64,000 nt of DNA from Onstottus_B arcticum. Lineage in GTDB: Bacteria > Acidobacteriota > Blastocatellia > UBA7656. The notes beneath the pieces are model-generated. The model made no database searches. It had not been told where the DNA came from and saw only the letters and a program-made list of their open reading frames with translations. Location of the stretch: contig JBBPIE010000003.1 in the NCBI GenBank assembly GCA_038040485.1, positions 1-64,000 on the forward strand. The letters run 5' to 3'. A program made the translations under genes and the position numbers. Every line of letters begins with the position of its first letter. Within the stretch, counting starts at the first letter, position 1. This document shows positions 61,076 through 64,000 of this stretch, in pieces.

Positions 61076-61570
61076 CTATGAGCAAACGCCAGAAGAGGGA
61101 GCACCCGGACACAAGTTCGAACAGCATTGAACTGCAGTCGTGCAAGTCGAGCCGGAGGGCAAACAGTTAGCTGCCTGCGCGGCCTTCGGCGCTACGATGC
61201 TCGTTACAACCGGCAAGGCAACTGCCGTCGCGATTCCAACTCGCCTGATTACTTCACGCCGCGAGATTCCGGCTTTGCCTGCCGCAGGCATCACCCGCTC
61301 GGTCAGAAGCCGCGATTTTCCGAGTTGACCCAAAGCCAGCCAAACCACTTCTTCGCCTACCGGCGACCCTGCTTCCTTCTCGAGCGCGAGCGCGATATCC
61401 TGGATGGTCTTCTTGCCGTTGCAGTGCTGCCACACAAGCGCCGCAGTCCGGTTCAAGCAATGAGCTTTGAACCGCTCATTATCGTAAACCAGTACTTCGT
61501 CCTCAAGCTGCTGTACCACCAGCCCTTCCTGGCGCGCCTTCGGTGTAAAGTGGTCCTTCTTGCTAATCAT
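61076..61570 (-). CDS. PqqD-domain / Tat-signal / cystine-knot-like fusion protein
   Basis: A 164-residue protein in three parts. Residues 1-90 are a PqqD-type peptide-binding domain (LVVQQLEDEVLVYD, LNRTAALVWQHCNGKKTIQDIA). Residues 102-133 read as a twin-arginine signal: SRREVIRRVG, a hydrophobic core to 127, and an AQA cleavage site. The last 31 residues hold six cysteines at 136, 143, 149, 150, 154 and 163, the C-x6-C-x5-CC-x3-C-x8-C pattern of knottins. PqqD normally presents a RiPP leader to a modifying enzyme; here it is joined to the possible core. GGAG stands six bases before the ATG. What the tail does is unknown. Confidence 0.8.
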   Translation of the reverse strand: MISKKDHFTPKARQEGLVVQQLEDEVLVYDNERFKAHCLNRTAALVWQHCNGKKTIQDIALALEKEAGSPVGEEVVWLALGQLGKSRLLTERVMPAAGKAGISRREVIRRVGIATAVALPVVTSIVAPKAAQAANCLPSGSTCTTAVQCCSNLCPGAPSSGVCS

Positions 61571-61614
61571 TGATGGCTCCGTTTCTTCGCAGCAGCAGCA
61601 TCCACTGCGAGTGC

Positions 61615-61643
61615 GTTATACCCCGCAAACCCGTTATTGTCAA
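61615..61643 (-). promoter_or_regulatory. Near-consensus sigma-70 promoter of the PqqD-fusion gene
   Basis: On the minus strand TTGACA, 17 bases, TATAAC, about 45 bases before the ATG. This is the best promoter match I saw in the window. It means the small protein is transcribed on its own, apart from the kinase gene upstream. Confidence 0.75.
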
Positions 61644-61654
61644 TAAAAACCCCG

Positions 61655-62497
61655 CTAACGACCCAGTCTATCGAGAATAAAGTCTACGACCTGGCTCGAC
61701 TCACCGCGAAACCCTTTTAGCACCGCCGCGCCAGCGACGACGTGGTTCAGCGTTGACAGAACCTTCTCAGGTTCACGCCTCGCTGAAACGGTGTTGGCAA
61801 TCAGTTCGAGCGCTCCTTCGCCCGCAGAAAGTTCTCGGGGCCGCCACTTTGCGCCAGGTTTGTACTTGCTTACAACTACCAGTGCAACCGGAAGCGGCCT
61901 GGCCCCGGCCCGCCCGCCAAGCGTCTCGACTTTGTATTTCTTTGGCTTCTCGAGGAGCCCGTTCTCCCTGATCGACAGCGGCCGCGCATAATGATGCACG
62001 TAGCCCTTCGTGTCCAGCACCGCGTACTCATCCGAGTAGTAGGTCGCACCAGCCTTTACCAGCGCGCTGGTCAGCGTGCTTTTTCCGCTGAAGCTTCGGC
62101 CAGGTATCACGACAGCCTTCCCCCTCAACGCAACCACTCCCGCGTGAACGAACAGCCTGTGCGGTGACATCTCCGCCACGTACAACTGAAGGTCCGATTC
62201 GAACGCGTCCAAAGCTTGGTGTAGTTCGGGCGTCCGAGCCACTCGCGTCCCATCCGCGTATACAAAGTTGCTCTTCCGCCCATTGCGCCCAGCGCCGTCG
62301 CCGCCGACAACTATCGAGTACATCCGGTCTACTATCTGCGATCGCGTCAGCTTCCAACCTGGCGGAAGGACTTGAAGAAACTCCTTCAGAGCTCCGAGTT
62401 TGTCGACTCGAAGTCCTATTCGCACACCATACGAACGAATTGATATGCCCTCTGCCCAGGCAAGGCGGTCAAATCTCTGCATTCCGCTCGACTCCAT
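61655..62497 (-). CDS. HPr kinase-like (HprK-related) protein
   Basis: A 280-residue protein like the C-terminal domain of HPr kinase/phosphorylase. It has HRLFVHAGVVAL at about 113, the P-loop IPGRSFSGKSTLTSAL (Walker A 133-141), and YYSDEYAVLD at 153-162, where acidic residues bind metal. HprK-like kinases also occur next to PqqD and nucleotidyltransferase genes in peptide maturation loci such as that of paeninodin. ATGs at 62497 and 62482 are both possible. It ends 84 bases before the PqqD-fusion start. Confidence 0.82.
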   Translation of the reverse strand: MESSGMQRFDRLAWAEGISIRSYGVRIGLRVDKLGALKEFLQVLPPGWKLTRSQIVDRMYSIVVGGDGAGRNGRKSNFVYADGTRVARTPELHQALDAFESDLQLYVAEMSPHRLFVHAGVVALRGKAVVIPGRSFSGKSTLTSALVKAGATYYSDEYAVLDTKGYVHHYARPLSIRENGLLEKPKKYKVETLGGRAGARPLPVALVVVSKYKPGAKWRPRELSAGEGALELIANTVSARREPEKVLSTLNHVVAGAAVLKGFRGESSQVVDFILDRLGR

Positions 62498-62560
62498 TCT
62501 TAGGCAGGGGGTCTCGAAAGATTTGGCAACCTCAACCTCCTGAGATTGTCCTTCGCAATT

Positions 62561-62588
62561 GTTACACGACAGCTTCGCCTCGCGTCAA
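62561..62588 (-). promoter_or_regulatory. Possible promoter of the HprK-like gene
   Basis: Minus-strand TTGACG and TGTAAC with 16 bases between them, about 65 bases before the start of the kinase gene. It is a moderate match only. Confidence 0.35.
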
Positions 62589-62643
62589 CGCACTTCAGAT
62601 GATGACCGCTCGCTGGCAAGCGGTCAGAGCAAACACCGCCCCG

Positions 62644-64000
62644 TCACCTTAAGCGGGTGGTCGGGTCGCCGAACAAAGTGTATGTGCGGCGCACGTCTAT
62701 ATCACCAACCCCTCTCTTGGCTCGCAGCATTGCCTCTCCCAAGGTCGGCGCCTGTCCCTTGATGTTGCTCGATCTGAAGATCAGCTCAAACACCTGCCGA
62801 TCCATCGCAGCCTGTCCATCCGGACCAGTCATCCCCGACGATGCCCATACTGCGATCGCGCCGCCCCGCGATTTCATAAGCGCTTCCGCCAGACTATCCA
62901 CGCCCGGATCCTGGAAGTACCCATTCAGACACGTCATCATCACAAACAACGGCAAACGCCCATTGACCATCCCCGCCGCGTCTTCGTTTGTCAGCAGGCC
63001 CCCTCTCCACACGTTCACCGATCCGTGGCCAAGATAGTTCACCACCTTTTGACCGCGGTTGATTCCGTCCATCAATTGTGACCTCGCGATTGCAGGATCC
63101 AACTGTCCTCGATTCAGCACGTCTACCTTCAGGCTCCCGGGCACCAGTGACACGAGGTTGAGACTCGCCGTTTCGAAGTCAAACCCTTCGTTGCCGTCCG
63201 CTACCAGCATCACACTCCCCGACGGGTTGGACTGATCATAGGCAACAATCTTCTCGATCATCCGCGCCGCCTCTTCTCCCGTGCGCACCGGCAACCGCCC
63301 CACTGCAAGCTCCGGTATTCCGTCCCAATTGAAGTCCGCCAGCCCGTCATCCCACGCAGTTTCTAGCAGCGCCGTGTCGATCAGCATGGTCGGCACCAGG
63401 TCGGAATCCACGTACCCAAGATATCCCTTCGGATCAAGACTCGCGTCGCCAACCAGCAGCACATACTGCGGCGCAACTTTCCATCCGGTCTGCGCATACA
63501 GAAGGAAGTCCCTCACTGCCTGAGGCGACTTATTGCCGAAGCTGAACTCATCGAATATGTCCTCGACGTCCACTACTTCCACCTTGAAGCCTTGGCTCGC
63601 ACGCTTCGCCCTTAGCGGCTCAACGCTTGAACTCGTCTCTCGATTCGCAATGATCACCAGGTTTGCCGCGTGTTCCGCCGATCTCAAGTTGGAAGCCTTG
63701 TTGTCCGTCACCCTCGCCGGCCGGCTTCGCTCATCGTCTATCCCGGCAAGCAAAACTCTCTCGCCAGGCTGCGGCGACGCCACCGTGATCGAGTAGCCGT
63801 CATCCATTTGCTGTACCTTGCCAACGACCTCTCGCACTGAATCGGGATCGGTAACATCCAGCACTCGAATCGCTCCGCTCCCGAATCCGCCTATCGTGAC
63901 TGCCTGTCCTCCCGTTGCGGTGAATCTCAACGCATTGTTGTCAGCCGTAAAGCCATGGAAATAGCCAAGCCGGACGCAGTCCACCAGACTCACATCGCCC
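62644..64000 (-). CDS. Peptidase C25 (gingipain-type) family protein, 3' part
   Basis: The visible 452 codons are the C-terminal part; the reading is open to the window edge, so the start lies outside. Typical segments are YVLLVGDASLDPKGYLGY, WDDGLADFNWDGIPELAVGRLPVRT and the catalytic pair: His in VNYLGHGSVNVW and Cys in FVMMTCLNGYF, 32 residues apart, as in gingipains (about 33). It ends RRTYTLFGDPTTRLR, which is usual for this family. Such proteases are normally exported. It could cleave the PqqD-fusion or other exported proteins, but this is inference only. Confidence 0.85.
   Translation of the reverse strand, partial: GDVSLVDCVRLGYFHGFTADNNALRFTATGGQAVTIGGFGSGAIRVLDVTDPDSVREVVGKVQQMDDGYSITVASPQPGERVLLAGIDDERSRPARVTDNKASNLRSAEHAANLVIIANRETSSSVEPLRAKRASQGFKVEVVDVEDIFDEFSFGNKSPQAVRDFLLYAQTGWKVAPQYVLLVGDASLDPKGYLGYVDSDLVPTMLIDTALLETAWDDGLADFNWDGIPELAVGRLPVRTGEEAARMIEKIVAYDQSNPSGSVMLVADGNEGFDFETASLNLVSLVPGSLKVDVLNRGQLDPAIARSQLMDGINRGQKVVNYLGHGSVNVWRGGLLTNEDAAGMVNGRLPLFVMMTCLNGYFQDPGVDSLAEALMKSRGGAIAVWASSGMTGPDGQAAMDRQVFELIFRSSNIKGQAPTLGEAMLRAKRGVGDIDVRRTYTLFGDPTTRLR

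Noticed and set aside
1..64000. tRNA, rRNA, integrase or insertion-sequence transposase genes
   Set aside because: I looked for T-loop-like sequences, conserved rRNA stretches and DDE or tyrosine-recombinase motifs and found none that stood up. The AT-rich island therefore has no visible mobility gene inside the window.

Overview
The window is one piece of bacterial chromosome of fairly high GC, except for a visibly AT-richer stretch at roughly 32.6-48 kb. I infer an Acidobacteriota-like, soil-type Gram-negative organism. The grounds are a DUF2911 lipoprotein-like protein, a haem c/copper-monooxygenase-like exported protein, an outer-membrane Wza export system, several families of dispersed palindromic repeats, and a PqqD/HprK/nucleotidyltransferase group. 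No rRNA, tRNA or universal marker is present, so this placement is an inference only.

Layout. 0-4 kb: a partial exported protein, a tandem PilZ protein, a DUF2911 protein and a haem/copper exported protein. 4.2-7.7 kb (+): a small surface-polysaccharide operon (Wzz-like protein, WecB epimerase, O-antigen ligase-like protein). 8-16.3 kb (+): a carbohydrate ABC importer (binding protein, two permeases, ATPase) with a GNAT acetyltransferase, a sugar-phosphate isomerase-like protein and a Gfo/Idh/MocA dehydrogenase, which together look like a sugar or polyol uptake and catabolism locus. 16.3-19.3 kb (-): a VirB9-like secreted protein with a lytic transglycosylase, a zinc-ribbon membrane protein and a FecR-like exported protein.

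19.4-59.8 kb (-): about 40 kb of co-directional, often overlapping genes for a complex exopolysaccharide or O-antigen. Read from its promoter near 59.76 kb the order is: TPR membrane protein, ligase, Wza, Wzc tyrosine kinase; FdtA/FdtB (3-amino-3,6-dideoxyhexose); RfbF/RfbG plus C-methyltransferase, 3,5-epimerase and reductase (a CDP-linked, probably C-methyl-branched deoxysugar); methyltransferases, a cephalosporin-hydroxylase-like protein, Wzx flippase, glycosyltransferases and Wzy polymerase; an AsnB amidotransferase, DUF362, CapK-like ligase and heparinase-like lyase; and finally the initiating sugar transferase, PglD-like acetyltransferase, DegT aminotransferase, a membrane-anchored SDR, LhgO and RmlC.

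59.9-64 kb (-): the most unusual part. A nucleotidyltransferase (PF14907-like), a 164-residue protein that fuses a PqqD domain, a twin-arginine signal and a six-cysteine knottin-type tail, an HprK-like kinase and a C25 (gingipain-type) protease sit together. The PqqD fusion has its own near-consensus promoter. I propose this as a candidate peptide maturation and export system.

The intergenic spaces hold at least four kinds of inverted-repeat element. These include two with mirrored 7-bp tandem repeats, and several elements that supply the stop codon, or even the N-terminus, of the neighbouring gene.
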